Below, in pieces: positions 26,712 to 36,300 of a stretch of DNA of 38,908 nucleotides; positions within the stretch are counted from its first letter, which is position 1; every line of letters begins with the position of its first letter. Under the pieces are notes generated by a model. It made no database searches. It worked only from the letters and a program-made list of their open reading frames with translations, and was not told the DNA's origin. The stretch is taken from NCBI GenBank assembly GCA_002352665.1, contig DEIV01000139.1, positions 17,501 to 56,408 on the forward strand, written 5' to 3'. The DNA is from Flavobacteriaceae bacterium UBA2765. Its GTDB lineage: Bacteria; Bacteroidota; Bacteroidia; Flavobacteriales; Flavobacteriaceae. A program made the position numbers and the translations under genes.

Positions 26712-28103
26712 ATGAAATCAAAAGTTTTTAAAGCATTAACAATAGTTGTTGTAATATTTCTAGGTGCATGCGGAGGCAAAGAGTCTAAAAAAGAAGTTGA
26801 AGGAACAGAAACTGAAGCTACTGAAGTCTCTGATAGTAAAACAAAACAATTGGAAATTGAAAAACCACAACTAACTTTTGGTTTTATCAAATTAACAGAT
26901 ATGGCGCCTTTAGCCATTGCAAAAGAAAAAGGCTTCTTTGAAGATGAAGGCCTATTTGTTTCTGTTGAAGCGCAATCAAATTGGAAGAATATTCTAGACC
27001 GAGTAATTGACGGTCAGTTAGATGGTTCGCATATGTTAGCAGGTCAGCCTATTGCCGCAGGTGCTGGTTTTGGTAGACAAGCCGAATTAGTAACTCCATT
27101 TTCAATGGATCTAAATGGTAATGGTATTACTGTTTCTAATGATGTGTGGAGTAAAATGAAACCAAACATACCAACAAGTGAAGATGGAAAACCCATTCAT
27201 CCTATTAAAGCCGACGCTTTAAAGCCGGTAATAGCATCTTATAAATCTTCAGGAAAAGCTTTCAAAATGGGTATGGTATTTCCGGTGTCAACACATAATT
27301 ATGAAATTAGATATTGGTTAGCATCTGCCGGAATTAATCCAGGTATGTATACTAAGGATAATATTCAAGGACAAATTGATGCAGAAGTACTATTATCAGT
27401 AACCCCTCCGCCACAAATGCCGGCAACTTTAGAAGCCGGAACTATTTACGGATATTGTGTAGGAGAACCTTGGAATCAGCAAGCTGTTTTTAAAGGAATT
27501 GGTGTACCAGTTATTACCAACTACGATATTTGGAAAAACAATCCTGAAAAAGTATTTGTGATGACAAAAAAGTTTGTAGAAGAAAATCCGAATACAGCAA
27601 TTGCAGTAACAAAAGCATTAATTAGAGCCGGAAAATGGTTAGACGCTCCAGGTAACAGAGCCGAAGCAGTCAATATTTTATCTATGCCTCAATACGTAGG
27701 TGCTGATGAAGCTGTATTAGCAAATTCAATGACCGGAACTTTTGAATTCGAAAAAGGAGACAAACGTTCTATGCCAGATTTTAATGTGTTCTATAGATAC
27801 AACGCTACCTATCCTTTTTATTCTGATGGTGTTTGGTTCTTAACACAAATGCGACGTTGGGGGCAAATTCCTGAAGCTAAAACTGCAGATTGGTATGGCA
27901 CAAAGATCAAAGATATATACAGACCAGATATTTGGAAAAAAGCAGCAGAATTATTGGTTGCAGAAGGACAAATTCCCGCAAGTGACATCCCTGAAACAGA
28001 TGGTTACAAATTAGCAACCACAGAGTTTATTGATGGTAAAAATTACGACGCAAAAGATCCAATAGGTTATATCAATAGTTTTAAAATTGGAAACAAAGAT
28101 TAA
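26712..28103 (+). CDS. nrtA: Nitrate ABC transporter substrate-binding lipoprotein (NrtA/CmpA family)
   Basis: 463 residues. The N-terminus is a lipoprotein signal with lipobox LGAC (Cys20) and a charged, low-complexity linker to about residue 50. The body matches the NrtA/CmpA nitrate/bicarbonate-binding family: FGFIKLTDMAPLAIAKEKGFFEDEGL, the VIDGQLDGSHMLAGQP segment and the YGYCVGEPWNQQA segment. It should capture nitrate in the periplasm for the permease and two ATPases encoded next. Nitrate rather than nitrite, cyanate or bicarbonate is inferred from the neighbours. Confidence 0.93.
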   Translation: MKSKVFKALTIVVVIFLGACGGKESKKEVEGTETEATEVSDSKTKQLEIEKPQLTFGFIKLTDMAPLAIAKEKGFFEDEGLFVSVEAQSNWKNILDRVIDGQLDGSHMLAGQPIAAGAGFGRQAELVTPFSMDLNGNGITVSNDVWSKMKPNIPTSEDGKPIHPIKADALKPVIASYKSSGKAFKMGMVFPVSTHNYEIRYWLASAGINPGMYTKDNIQGQIDAEVLLSVTPPPQMPATLEAGTIYGYCVGEPWNQQAVFKGIGVPVITNYDIWKNNPEKVFVMTKKFVEENPNTAIAVTKALIRAGKWLDAPGNRAEAVNILSMPQYVGADEAVLANSMTGTFEFEKGDKRSMPDFNVFYRYNATYPFYSDGVWFLTQMRRWGQIPEAKTADWYGTKIKDIYRPDIWKKAAELLVAEGQIPASDIPETDGYKLATTEFIDGKNYDAKDPIGYINSFKIGNKD

Positions 28104-28185
28104 TTAGTACTGGTACTTCTCCTCAATATTTTTGTCAGAAGAGTGAGTAATAACCAATAATTTGGAAATAGTTAAAACATTAACG

Positions 28186-29286
28186 ATGAGTGATAAATTA
28201 ATAAAAATAATACGTTTTATCGGCTTAGGCTTTTTAGAGCCAATAATTCGTTTATCAAGAGGAGAAGAACCTAGGAAAAATGGTATTTTAATCTTAAAAA
28301 TAATAATAGCTCCATTAGCTTCTGTACTTCTATTTATTGGTGTTTGGCAAACAGGATCGACTGCATTATTTAATAAAGAGGCAAATTATAGAATTGAAAA
28401 AGCACTAAAAGATCAAGGTCAAAAAGCTGCTGATGAAATGAAACTATGTATTGATTCTGGAGATATAAGTTGCCAACCTAATACATTACCATCGCCTTCA
28501 CAGGTAAATGCATCTTTTAAAACCTTGTTGAAAGATCATAAGGCAATTAGTATAGATAAGAAAAACTTCAAAGAAAAAACTGCAGCCTTAAATAAGCAGC
28601 GAAATGCTGAAGGAAAAGATCCCATTGTATATACAGGAAGGCCCTCATTTGTTGATCAGATTAAAACTAGTATCAAAACCGTTTTTGCCGGATTTTTACT
28701 AGCAATATTAATAGCTGTACCGATTGGTGTTATTATTGGCCTCAGTGATACGTTACGAAGTTCTTTTAATTGGTTAATTCAGATATTTAAACCTGTTTCG
28801 CCAGTTGTGTGGTTGCTATTGGTATTTATGATCGTAAAAACACTTACAAAAGATTCTGATACAGATAGTTCGTTTATTATTTCATTTATAAGTGTAGGAT
28901 TATGTTCAATGTGGGCAACATTAGTAAATACGGCTATGGGTGTTTCTACTGTAGATAAAGACTTTATCAATGTAGCAAAAGTACTAAAATTAGGACCCCT
29001 TCAAAAAGTTTTTAAAGTTATTTTACCTTCTTCTTTACCCTTAATATTTACAGGATTAAGGATCACTTTATCAGTGGCATGGATGGTGTTAATTGCGATT
29101 GAGCTATTGGCTCAAAGTCCAGGATTAGGTTCTTTTGTTTGGGAAGAATTCCAAAATGGTGCTAATGATTCAAATTCTAAAATCATCGTAGCAATGTTCG
29201 TGATTGGAATTATAGGATTTCTCTTAGATAGATTGATGTTAGCCATTCAAAAATTTGTGTCATTCAATAAAAACGAAGGTATTTAA
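28186..29286 (+). CDS. nrtB: Nitrate ABC transporter permease NrtB
   Basis: 366 residues from the ATG at 28186 (MSDKLIKIIRF); a TTG at 28162 could add eight residues but is less likely. One membrane helix (about 36-55) is followed by a soluble stretch of about 100 residues, then five or so helices of the BPD_transp_1 core. The EAA-type loop is at about 260-292 (INVAKVLKLGPLQKVFKVIL...). The TLPSPSQV segment is typical of NrtB/SsuC permeases. The soluble stretch before it is longer than I expect and carries Cys88 and Cys96. It lies downstream of nrtA and directly upstream of the ATPase genes. Confidence 0.92.
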   Translation: MSDKLIKIIRFIGLGFLEPIIRLSRGEEPRKNGILILKIIIAPLASVLLFIGVWQTGSTALFNKEANYRIEKALKDQGQKAADEMKLCIDSGDISCQPNTLPSPSQVNASFKTLLKDHKAISIDKKNFKEKTAALNKQRNAEGKDPIVYTGRPSFVDQIKTSIKTVFAGFLLAILIAVPIGVIIGLSDTLRSSFNWLIQIFKPVSPVVWLLLVFMIVKTLTKDSDTDSSFIISFISVGLCSMWATLVNTAMGVSTVDKDFINVAKVLKLGPLQKVFKVILPSSLPLIFTGLRITLSVAWMVLIAIELLAQSPGLGSFVWEEFQNGANDSNSKIIVAMFVIGIIGFLLDRLMLAIQKFVSFNKNEGI

Positions 29287-29300
29287 AATAGATTGGTGAT

Positions 29301-30149
29301 ATGGCATACTTAGAGTTAAACAGCATAAATAAAACATACGGTCAAGGAGCCAATGCAATCGAGGTGCTATCAAATATTAACCTCAGTATTGAAGAAGGGG
29401 AATTTGTAGCGATTGTAGGATTTACAGGAAGTGGAAAAACTACATTGGTCAACTTAATAAATGGCTTATTAGCACCAACAAGTGGCGAAGTATTGTTTAA
29501 AAACAACCCTGTTGAAGGCACCAGTCATGAACGAGGTGTAATTTTTCAAAACTATTCATTATTACCTTGGCTTTCAGTGTATCAAAACGTAGAAATGGCA
29601 GTAAGAGCTGCCTTTCCCAATGAAAATAGGTCATTTAGAGATAATCATATAAAAAATTATATAGATATGGTCAGTCTAACATCTGCTATTCATAAACGTC
29701 CTAAAGAACTATCTGGTGGTATGCGTCAGCGTGTAGCAGTTGCCAGAGCCTTGGCTATGGACCCTGAAATGATCATTATGGATGAACCTTTAGGAGCCCT
29801 TGATGCATTAACTCGTGGGAATTTGCAAGATGAAATTTTGAATATTTGGAATAAAAATAAACGAACAGCCTTATTAATTACAAATGATGTTGATGAAGGC
29901 ATCTATATGGCAGATAGAATTATTCCGTTACGTCCCGGACCCAATGCAACATTAGGACCAGAATTTAAAATCAATATTGATAGACCTAGAGATAAAATTA
30001 CACTGAATGACAATGCTGAGTTTAAGAAAACACGAAACAATATTATCGAATATTTGATGGATATAGGTAACGAAAGAATGACTGATTCTGACATTTCCTA
30101 TCAATTACCAGATCTAGAACCTAAAGATCTAAGATGGGAGTTTAAATAA
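29301..30149 (+). CDS. nrtC: Nitrate ABC transporter ATP-binding protein (first)
   Basis: 282 residues. Walker A GFTGSGKTT (40-48), Q loop Gln83, signature LSGGM (137-141) and Walker B IIMDEP (158-163) are intact. The switch histidine is replaced: ITNDVDEG has Asn195 where ITHDVDEA is normal. A C-terminal tail with RPGPNATLGPEF resembles other nitrate-type ATPases. It lacks the NrtA-like C-terminal domain of cyanobacterial NrtC, so the symbol denotes position rather than that fusion. It probably pairs with the next ATPase. Confidence 0.88.
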   Translation: MAYLELNSINKTYGQGANAIEVLSNINLSIEEGEFVAIVGFTGSGKTTLVNLINGLLAPTSGEVLFKNNPVEGTSHERGVIFQNYSLLPWLSVYQNVEMAVRAAFPNENRSFRDNHIKNYIDMVSLTSAIHKRPKELSGGMRQRVAVARALAMDPEMIIMDEPLGALDALTRGNLQDEILNIWNKNKRTALLITNDVDEGIYMADRIIPLRPGPNATLGPEFKINIDRPRDKITLNDNAEFKKTRNNIIEYLMDIGNERMTDSDISYQLPDLEPKDLRWEFK

Positions 30150-30155
30150 ATTTTA

Positions 30156-30974
30156 ATGAAAATGATGCCTACAAAAATATTTAAAAAACAAGAGAAATTT
30201 GCTCCCGCTGAAGTAATGTTAGACCTACATGATTTAAAGAAAGTTTATCCAACACCTAAAGGAGATTATGTAGTTCTAGAGCATTTAGATTTGCAAGTAA
30301 AAAAGGAAGAATTTGTAACAATTATAGGTCATTCTGGCTGCGGTAAGACCACCATGTTATCAATGATTGCAGGTTTAAATCCTATTTCTGATGGTGGTAT
30401 TTCTGTATTAGGAACCTCTATAAAAGGACCAGGACCAGATCGAGGTGTAATCTTTCAGTCGCCTAGTTTAATGCCTTGGATGACTGCGTTAGAAAATGTA
30501 AAGTTAGGCGTTAGAAAAGTTTTTCCTCATGCTACAAAAAAACAAAAAGAAGATATCTGCAAATACTATCTAAACAAGGTAGGTTTGGATGGATCTTTCA
30601 ATAAAAAAGCAAGTGAATTATCTCAAGGAATGCAACAGAGAGTAGGAATAGCTAGAGCATTTGCAATTAAACCAAAAGTACTTTTGTTAGATGAACCTTT
30701 CGGCATGTTAGATTCTCTTACCAGAGGTGAACTACAAGATGTATTGATTGAAATTTGGAATAAAGAAAAAATCACTGCAGTTATGATTACGCACGATGTT
30801 GATGAAGCTATTTTTTTAGCAGACAGAGTCATAATGATGACTAGTGGTCCAAGTGCTAAAATTGGCGATATACTAAGTATTGACTTTGAAAGACCTAGAA
30901 CACGGAAAGCAGTAATAGGACACGACGATTATTATAAATATAGAAAATACTTGATTGATTTTCTAGAGCATTAA
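30156..30974 (+). CDS. nrtD: Nitrate ABC transporter ATP-binding protein (second)
   Basis: 272 residues. Walker A GHSGCGKTT (58-66), Walker B LLLDEP with Glu180, and switch His213 in ITHDVDEA are canonical. The ABC signature is altered to LSQGM (155-159) instead of LSGGM/Q. The MMTSGPSAKIGDIL segment after the H loop is typical of nitrate/sulfonate/taurine-type ATPases. It starts 6 bases after the first ATPase gene. Together they could form a heterodimer with one consensus and one degenerate ATP site. Confidence 0.9.
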   Translation: MKMMPTKIFKKQEKFAPAEVMLDLHDLKKVYPTPKGDYVVLEHLDLQVKKEEFVTIIGHSGCGKTTMLSMIAGLNPISDGGISVLGTSIKGPGPDRGVIFQSPSLMPWMTALENVKLGVRKVFPHATKKQKEDICKYYLNKVGLDGSFNKKASELSQGMQQRVGIARAFAIKPKVLLLDEPFGMLDSLTRGELQDVLIEIWNKEKITAVMITHDVDEAIFLADRVIMMTSGPSAKIGDILSIDFERPRTRKAVIGHDDYYKYRKYLIDFLEH

Positions 30975-30994
30975 ATCAACTATTAATTATTAAA

Positions 30995-32275
30995 ATGAAA
31001 AACATGAAAATTAAATTTACACTTTTGGCCTTAACATTATTGATAAGTATCAATAGTATGGCACAATTTTCTATTGACGGAGAATTTAGACCAAGAACCG
31101 AGTTTAGAAATGGATATGGTAATATTATTGCCGATGGAGCTGAACCCGGCTTCGGTGTTTCAACAAGAACCAGACTTAATTTTGGTTATAAAACTGATGC
31201 TTATAAATTTTACTTAAGCTTTCAGGATGTACTGACCTGGGGTGAAAATAGACAATTATTACCACAAGATGCGAACGACTCATTCTCAATTTTCCAAGCT
31301 TGGGCTGATATAGCATTAGGAAGCGGATGGTCTACAAAATTAGGTAGACAAACAATCATATATGATGATCAGCGTATTTTTGGTGCTGTAGGATGGGCTC
31401 AACAAGCACGTAATCATGACGCTGCAATTATTAAATATAAAAAAGATAAATTTATGTTTGATATCGGTCTTGCATTTAGTCAAGACGGATCTGGACTAGC
31501 TGGCTTCTCATCTGTTGGAAGCACCTATAATACTTCTGGATTCTTCACGTATAAAACTATGTTTTATGGCTATGCTAAAAAGAAATGGAGCAACTTTTCT
31601 GGAAGTTTATTATTCTTAGCGAACGGATTTCAGAATGAATTAGCAACCGGAAATACAGAAGTAAGCTACCTAACCACTGTTGGCTCTCATTTAAATTTTA
31701 AAAAAGGAAGATTTGGTGTAGCTTCGAACATATACATACAAGGCGGACAAAGATTAGGGAAAGTTGATGTTAAAGGTGCATATTTAATAAGTTTAGATGT
31801 TAGTGTAAAGGCCTCTGACAAAGTTGAACTAGGTATCGGGGCTGAAGTTATTAGTGGTAATGATGCCGAAGCTGGTTCTACAGGAGCGTTTTTTCCTTTA
31901 TATGGAACAAATCATAAATTCAACGGGTTTATGGATTATTTTTATGTGGGTAATCACGCAAATTCAATCGGTCTATTTGATGTACATGCCAGTGCAAAAC
32001 TGAAACTTGGCAAATCTACTTTACTAGTTAAAGTTTTAAACTTTTCAGGAGAACAAGAGTTAGCAAGTGGTGAAAAAAGCTTAGGAACTGAACTAGATTT
32101 AGTTTTAACAAAGCCCATCAAATCAGGAAAATTACAAATTGGATATTCTCAGATGTTTGCCTCAGATGGCTTGTATGAACTTAAAGGAACAACCAAAGAA
32201 TTGGCTGCTAGCGGACAAAACTGGGCATGGGTACAACTTACACTAACACCTAAATTCTTAAACACTACAAAATAA
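30995..32275 (+). CDS. Outer-membrane beta-barrel porin, alginate-export (AlgE-like) family
   Basis: 426 residues with a Sec signal peptide (MKNMKIKFTLLALTLLISIN..., cleavage probably after Ala23). The mature part starts with the alginate-export-type segment FSIDGEFRPRTEFRNGYG. It continues as alternating beta strands (SFQDVLTWGE, TKLGRQTIIYDDQRIFG) and ends in an aromatic/Lys-rich strand. Despite the family name the substrate is open. Location 20 bases after the nitrate ATPase gene, in the same operon, suggests an outer-membrane channel for nitrate or nitrite. A second in-frame ATG lies three codons downstream. Confidence 0.85.
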   Translation: MKNMKIKFTLLALTLLISINSMAQFSIDGEFRPRTEFRNGYGNIIADGAEPGFGVSTRTRLNFGYKTDAYKFYLSFQDVLTWGENRQLLPQDANDSFSIFQAWADIALGSGWSTKLGRQTIIYDDQRIFGAVGWAQQARNHDAAIIKYKKDKFMFDIGLAFSQDGSGLAGFSSVGSTYNTSGFFTYKTMFYGYAKKKWSNFSGSLLFLANGFQNELATGNTEVSYLTTVGSHLNFKKGRFGVASNIYIQGGQRLGKVDVKGAYLISLDVSVKASDKVELGIGAEVISGNDAEAGSTGAFFPLYGTNHKFNGFMDYFYVGNHANSIGLFDVHASAKLKLGKSTLLVKVLNFSGEQELASGEKSLGTELDLVLTKPIKSGKLQIGYSQMFASDGLYELKGTTKELAASGQNWAWVQLTLTPKFLNTTK

Positions 32276-32301
32276 AAAATATTTTAATTTGGTTTGATAT
32301 G

Positions 32302-32336
32302 AACCCTAAGGGGGAGACTTCTTAGGTTTTGTTTAA
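32302..32336 (+). terminator. Terminator of the nrtABCD-porin operon
   Basis: AACCCTAAG (one bulged C) pairs with CTTAGGTT around a 10-base G-rich loop and is followed by TTGTTT. It lies 27 bases after the porin stop. Confidence 0.7.
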
Positions 32337-32354
32337 AAAGTCAGTATAATTACT

Positions 32355-32362
32355 TAAATTTG
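32355..32362 (+). promoter_or_regulatory. Promoter -7 box of the response regulator gene
   Basis: TAAATTTG matches TAnnTTTG, 32 bases before the ATG. No TACGTA dyad is seen here, unlike the other promoters of the island. Confidence 0.5.
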
Positions 32363-32393
32363 TTTGATATTATAAATTAAGTGTATTTAAAAT

Positions 32394-33065
32394 ATGACTA
32401 TACGAATTTTATTAGCAGATGATCATGCAATTGTTAGAGACGGCATTAAATACTTATTAGAAGAGGAAGAAAACATTGAAGTTGTTGGTGAAGCATCTAA
32501 CGGATTAGAAGCTTTAGAATTAGTTGAAAAGACACAACCCGATCTTCTAATTATTGATGTTAGAATGCCTGAAATGAATGGGATCGAAGCAGTTAAAATT
32601 CTTAACCAAAAACCTACAAACACCAAGGCAATTGTGTTGTCTATGCATGACTCTGAAGAGTATATTCTTAAGGCTATTGAAGCGAAAGCAATGGGATATT
32701 TACTCAAAGATGCAGATAAATCAGAAGTATTAAAGGCTATACATACCGTTTATAATGGTGAAAAATACTTTAGCGGAGATATAAGCAATGTTATTGTAAA
32801 CAATTTACTAAAAAAATCTGTTGGTAGTAGAACATTGATATCGGCATCTGAAGAAATAAGTGATCATAATAAATTAAACCTTACTAAAAAAGAGATCGAA
32901 ATACTTAACCTAATTCTTTTAGGTAAAACCAATAAAGAAATCTCCATAGAGTTAAATAAAAGTAAAAGAACCATTGAAACACATCGATTTAATTTGATGA
33001 AAAAAATGAATGTTAAAAACTTGATAGAGCTATCTTCTAAAGCGGCTCAATATAATTTAAACTAG
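32394..33065 (+). CDS. NarL/NreC-type response regulator
   Basis: 223 residues. The receiver domain (1-120) has acidic pocket Asp9/Asp10, phosphoacceptor Asp55 (IIDVRMPEMNG) and Lys105. A LuxR/NarL-type helix-turn-helix occupies about 162-218 (LTKKEIEILNLILLGKTN, KRTIETHRFNLMKKM). Its most likely partner is the HisKA_3 kinase at 17837-19672, since that kinase class pairs with this regulator class and no other two-component gene is in the window. It has its own promoter between the transporter operon and the nitrate reductase gene. NarL relatives bind TACYYMT heptamers, which resemble the island dyad. Confidence 0.92.
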   Translation: MTIRILLADDHAIVRDGIKYLLEEEENIEVVGEASNGLEALELVEKTQPDLLIIDVRMPEMNGIEAVKILNQKPTNTKAIVLSMHDSEEYILKAIEAKAMGYLLKDADKSEVLKAIHTVYNGEKYFSGDISNVIVNNLLKKSVGSRTLISASEEISDHNKLNLTKKEIEILNLILLGKTNKEISIELNKSKRTIETHRFNLMKKMNVKNLIELSSKAAQYNLN

Positions 33066-33162
33066 GATAAATTTAAATTTAGACTCACGGGTTTTAAGAC
33101 CTATGAGACCTATTTAGTCAATGTTTTACTTGTCTCAGGTTGATCTTTATCAACAAAATTTT

Positions 33163-33192
33163 AGCCATTGTTGGTGTTTTTAGTCAACAATG
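33163..33192. repeat. Hairpin repeat, copy 1
   Basis: The first 19 bases (AGCCATTGTTGGTGTTTTT) are identical to 38366-38384. CATTGTTG (33166-33173) pairs with CAACAATG (33185-33192). It lies about 100 bases after the response regulator gene and may also terminate it. An adjacent smaller hairpin, GTTGAT-CTTT-ATCAAC, is at 33139-33154. Confidence 0.7.
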
Positions 33193-33224
33193 CTTCCCGA
33201 ATTCCCAAAAAAATTAACCAAAAA

Positions 33225-33246
33225 TACCAATTTTATAAAATTGGTA
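33225..33246. promoter_or_regulatory. 22-bp perfect palindrome upstream of nasA
   Basis: TACCAATTTTATAAAATTGGTA is perfectly symmetrical. It is followed at once by the 13-base dyad ATCAAATTTTGAT (33247-33259). Both lie upstream of the TACGTA dyad of the nasA promoter and are candidate sites for an additional dimeric regulator. The motif was not noticed in the other promoters of the island. Confidence 0.5.
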
Positions 33247-33269
33247 ATCAAATTTTGATAAATAACACC

Positions 33270-33285
33270 TACGTATTAGTACGTA
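33270..33285. promoter_or_regulatory. Island operator dyad, copy 4 (nasA)
   Basis: TACGTATTAGTACGTA, two perfect TACGTA arms. Centre is 14.5 bases upstream of the -7 box, exactly as at narK. Confidence 0.7.
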
Positions 33286-33291
33286 ATTTTG

Positions 33292-33299
33292 TATTTTTG
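33292..33299 (+). promoter_or_regulatory. Promoter -7 box of the nasA operon
   Basis: TATTTTTG matches TAnnTTTG, 44 bases before the nasA ATG. No TTG is found at the -33 position, which is occupied by the dyad. Confidence 0.65.
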
Positions 33300-33343
33300 C
33301 AGTGAAGCTTATTTAACTATGCTTCTAAAATAGAAATGAATTT

Positions 33344-36300
33344 ATGGCTATAAAGAAATCTTGTAAAACTACATGTTCATATTGCGGTGTTGGTTGTGGC
33401 ATTATTGTAAATAAGGATTCCAAAGGAAATTTAAAGGTTGAAGGCGATCCTGATCATCCTGTAAATAAGGGAATGCTTTGTTCTAAAGGGATGAATTTAA
33501 ACTACGTAGTTCAAAATACTTCTGATCGGATTTTATATCCAGAAATGAAATGGAGTAGAAACCATCCCATGCAGCAAGTTTCTTGGGATACTGCCTTAGA
33601 TAGAGCCACTGCTGTTTTTACATCAATTATTAAAAAGTATGGACCAGATAGTGTTGGGTTTTATGTTTCTGGTCAATGTTTAACAGAAGAGTACTATATA
33701 TTAAACAAGCTTACCAAAGGATTTTTAGGTACAAATAATATCGACACCAACTCAAGATTATGTATGAGTTCTGCTGTTGTTGGCTATAAGAAAACGGTAG
33801 GAGAAGATGCTGTACCTATTTCGTATGATGATATTGAATTGGCTGATTGTTTTTTAATTGCTGGTGCAAATCCTGCATGGTGTCATCCGATACTATTTAG
33901 ACGCTTAGAAAAGCATAAAGAAGAAAATTCAAAAGTAAAAATTATTGTTGTTGATCCAAGGAAAACACAAACTTCTTCTATTGCCGATTTGCATTTGCAG
34001 ATTATCCCAGGAACGGATATTACACTATATAATGCCATTGCAAGGTACTTAATTGATAAAAATAAAATTGACAAAAAGTTTATAAAAGAACATACTACAG
34101 ACTTCAAATCAGTTAAAGAACAAGTGTTTAAAACATCTTTAAAAGAAGCTGCTAAAATTTGTGGAGTCACTGTTGATGAAATTAAAAAAGCTGCAAAATA
34201 TATTGGAGATGCCAAAGCTTTTATAAGTATGTGGACTATGGGTTTGAACCAAAGTATAAATGGGGTAAACAAAAACGTTTCCTTAATTAATTTATCTTTA
34301 CTAACAGGGCAAATTGGCAAACCTGGTGCAGGTCCTTTTTCTTTAACAGGACAACCAAACGCCATGGGCGGACGAGAAGTAGGTGGTATGGCAAATTTAC
34401 TAGCTGCTCATAAAGAGTTGTCAAATCCAGAACATAGAAAAGAAGTGTCTGATTTTTGGGGAGGTAAAGAAATTATAGAAAAACCTGGGCTTACTGCTAC
34501 TGAAATGTTTGAAGCTTTAAATACAGGAGAACTAAAAGCAATATGGATAGTATGTACCAATCCTGTAGTGAGTTTACCTGATTCATTACAAGTTGAAAAA
34601 GCACTTGAAAAAGCTAATTTTGTGGTGGTACAAGATATTTCTCATAATTCAGAAACCACCAAATACGCCGATTTATTGTTGCCAGCTGCAGGCTGGTTAG
34701 AAAAAGAAGGTACAATGACCAATTCTGAGCGAAGAATTAGTTATCTAGAAAAAGGCGTTGAACCTCCAGGAGAAGCACTGCCTGATGTAGAAATTATTAC
34801 AAAATTTGCTCAGAAAATGGGCTATGATGGTTTTGATTATGAAACTACAAGCGAAATATTTGACGAACATTGCTTACTCACTAAAGGTACTAATATTGAT
34901 ATTTCAGGTTTATCTTACGATAGATTAAAATCTGAAGGAAGTATGCAATGGCCTGTACCAACAAAAGAACACAAAGGCACAGCAAGACTTTTTACAGATC
35001 ATCAGTTTTTTACAAACACAGGAAAAGTAAATTTTAACACCCCTTTATTTACTGAAAATCAATCAGAAAAACTAAATACAGAATTTCCATTAGTATTGAC
35101 AACGGGTCGAATTAGAGACCAGTGGCATACGAGAACAAGAACAGGAAAAGTAAATAGATTAGACACACATATGCCTGCACCATATTTAGAAATGAATAGT
35201 GTAGATGCTTTTGAAAGAAAGATAAAAGAGGATGATGTTGTGCTTATAAAAAGTGCTAGAGGTGAAGTCAGAGTTAGTGTAAAACTCAACTATGACATTA
35301 GAAAAGGTGTAGTCTTTTTACCTATGCATTGGGGTAAAATACTAGGAAACGATTTTGGCAGAGCCAACAACTTGACAAGCACATTAATTGACCCTGAGTC
35401 TAAAACTCCTGATTATAAATATAGTGCAGTAGAGGTTTCCAAAATTAAAAAACCCAAACAAAAAATATGCATTGTAGGTGCAGGTGCTGCAGCTTATAGA
35501 TTTGCAAAAAGCTATAGAGATCATAATAAAGAAGATGAATTACTGGTATTCTCTAAAGAGAAAAATCCTTTTTACAATAGGGTTTTACTGCCGGAATACG
35601 TAAGTGATGAGTTGACTTGGGATGAATTAGAAAAAGTAAAGAAAAATGAACTAGATAAATTGAGGTTACAGCTATTTTCTGAAGTTTCAATTATTAGAGT
35701 AGATAAAGAGAATAAAAAAGTGACCGATAGTAATGATAATGAACACGACTATGATTTATTGGTAATGGCTACGGGAAGTCGAGCATTTGTTCCAGCAAAT
35801 GCTCAACTTGATTCCCCTGGAAGGTTTACCTTAAGAAGCAGAGCCGATGCAGAAAAATTAAAAAATCACTTAGCAGGTACTGGCTTACCAGATATTGAAC
35901 AGCATGTAGTTATTGTTGGTGGTGGATTATTAGGTTTAGAATTAGCAGCAACATTAAATAAAAAAGATATTCAGATTACCATTATAGAGCGTGCTTCACG
36001 ATTAATGGAACGTCAGTTAGATAGGATAGCTAGTAGGTTGTTAGCCGAAGATGTTCGTGAAAGAGGTATTCAAATCTTTTTTGACAATGAAGTAACTACT
36101 GTTTTTGAAGATGTTAATTCACCTCAAAAATTGTCAATTACGTTTAAAACAGGAAAAGTCATTTCTTGTAATGCTATTGTTTATGCCATTGGTACCATTC
36201 CCAATATAGAATTAGCAAGACATGCAAAATTAGATTGTAGAAGAGGTGTTATTGTAAATCAATATTTACAAACGAGCGATCCTAGTATTTTTGCTATGGG

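Noticed and set aside
33066..33343. Riboswitch or small RNA in the gap before nasA
   Set aside because: Hairpins are present but they are explained by the repeat and palindromes; no known riboswitch core was recognised.
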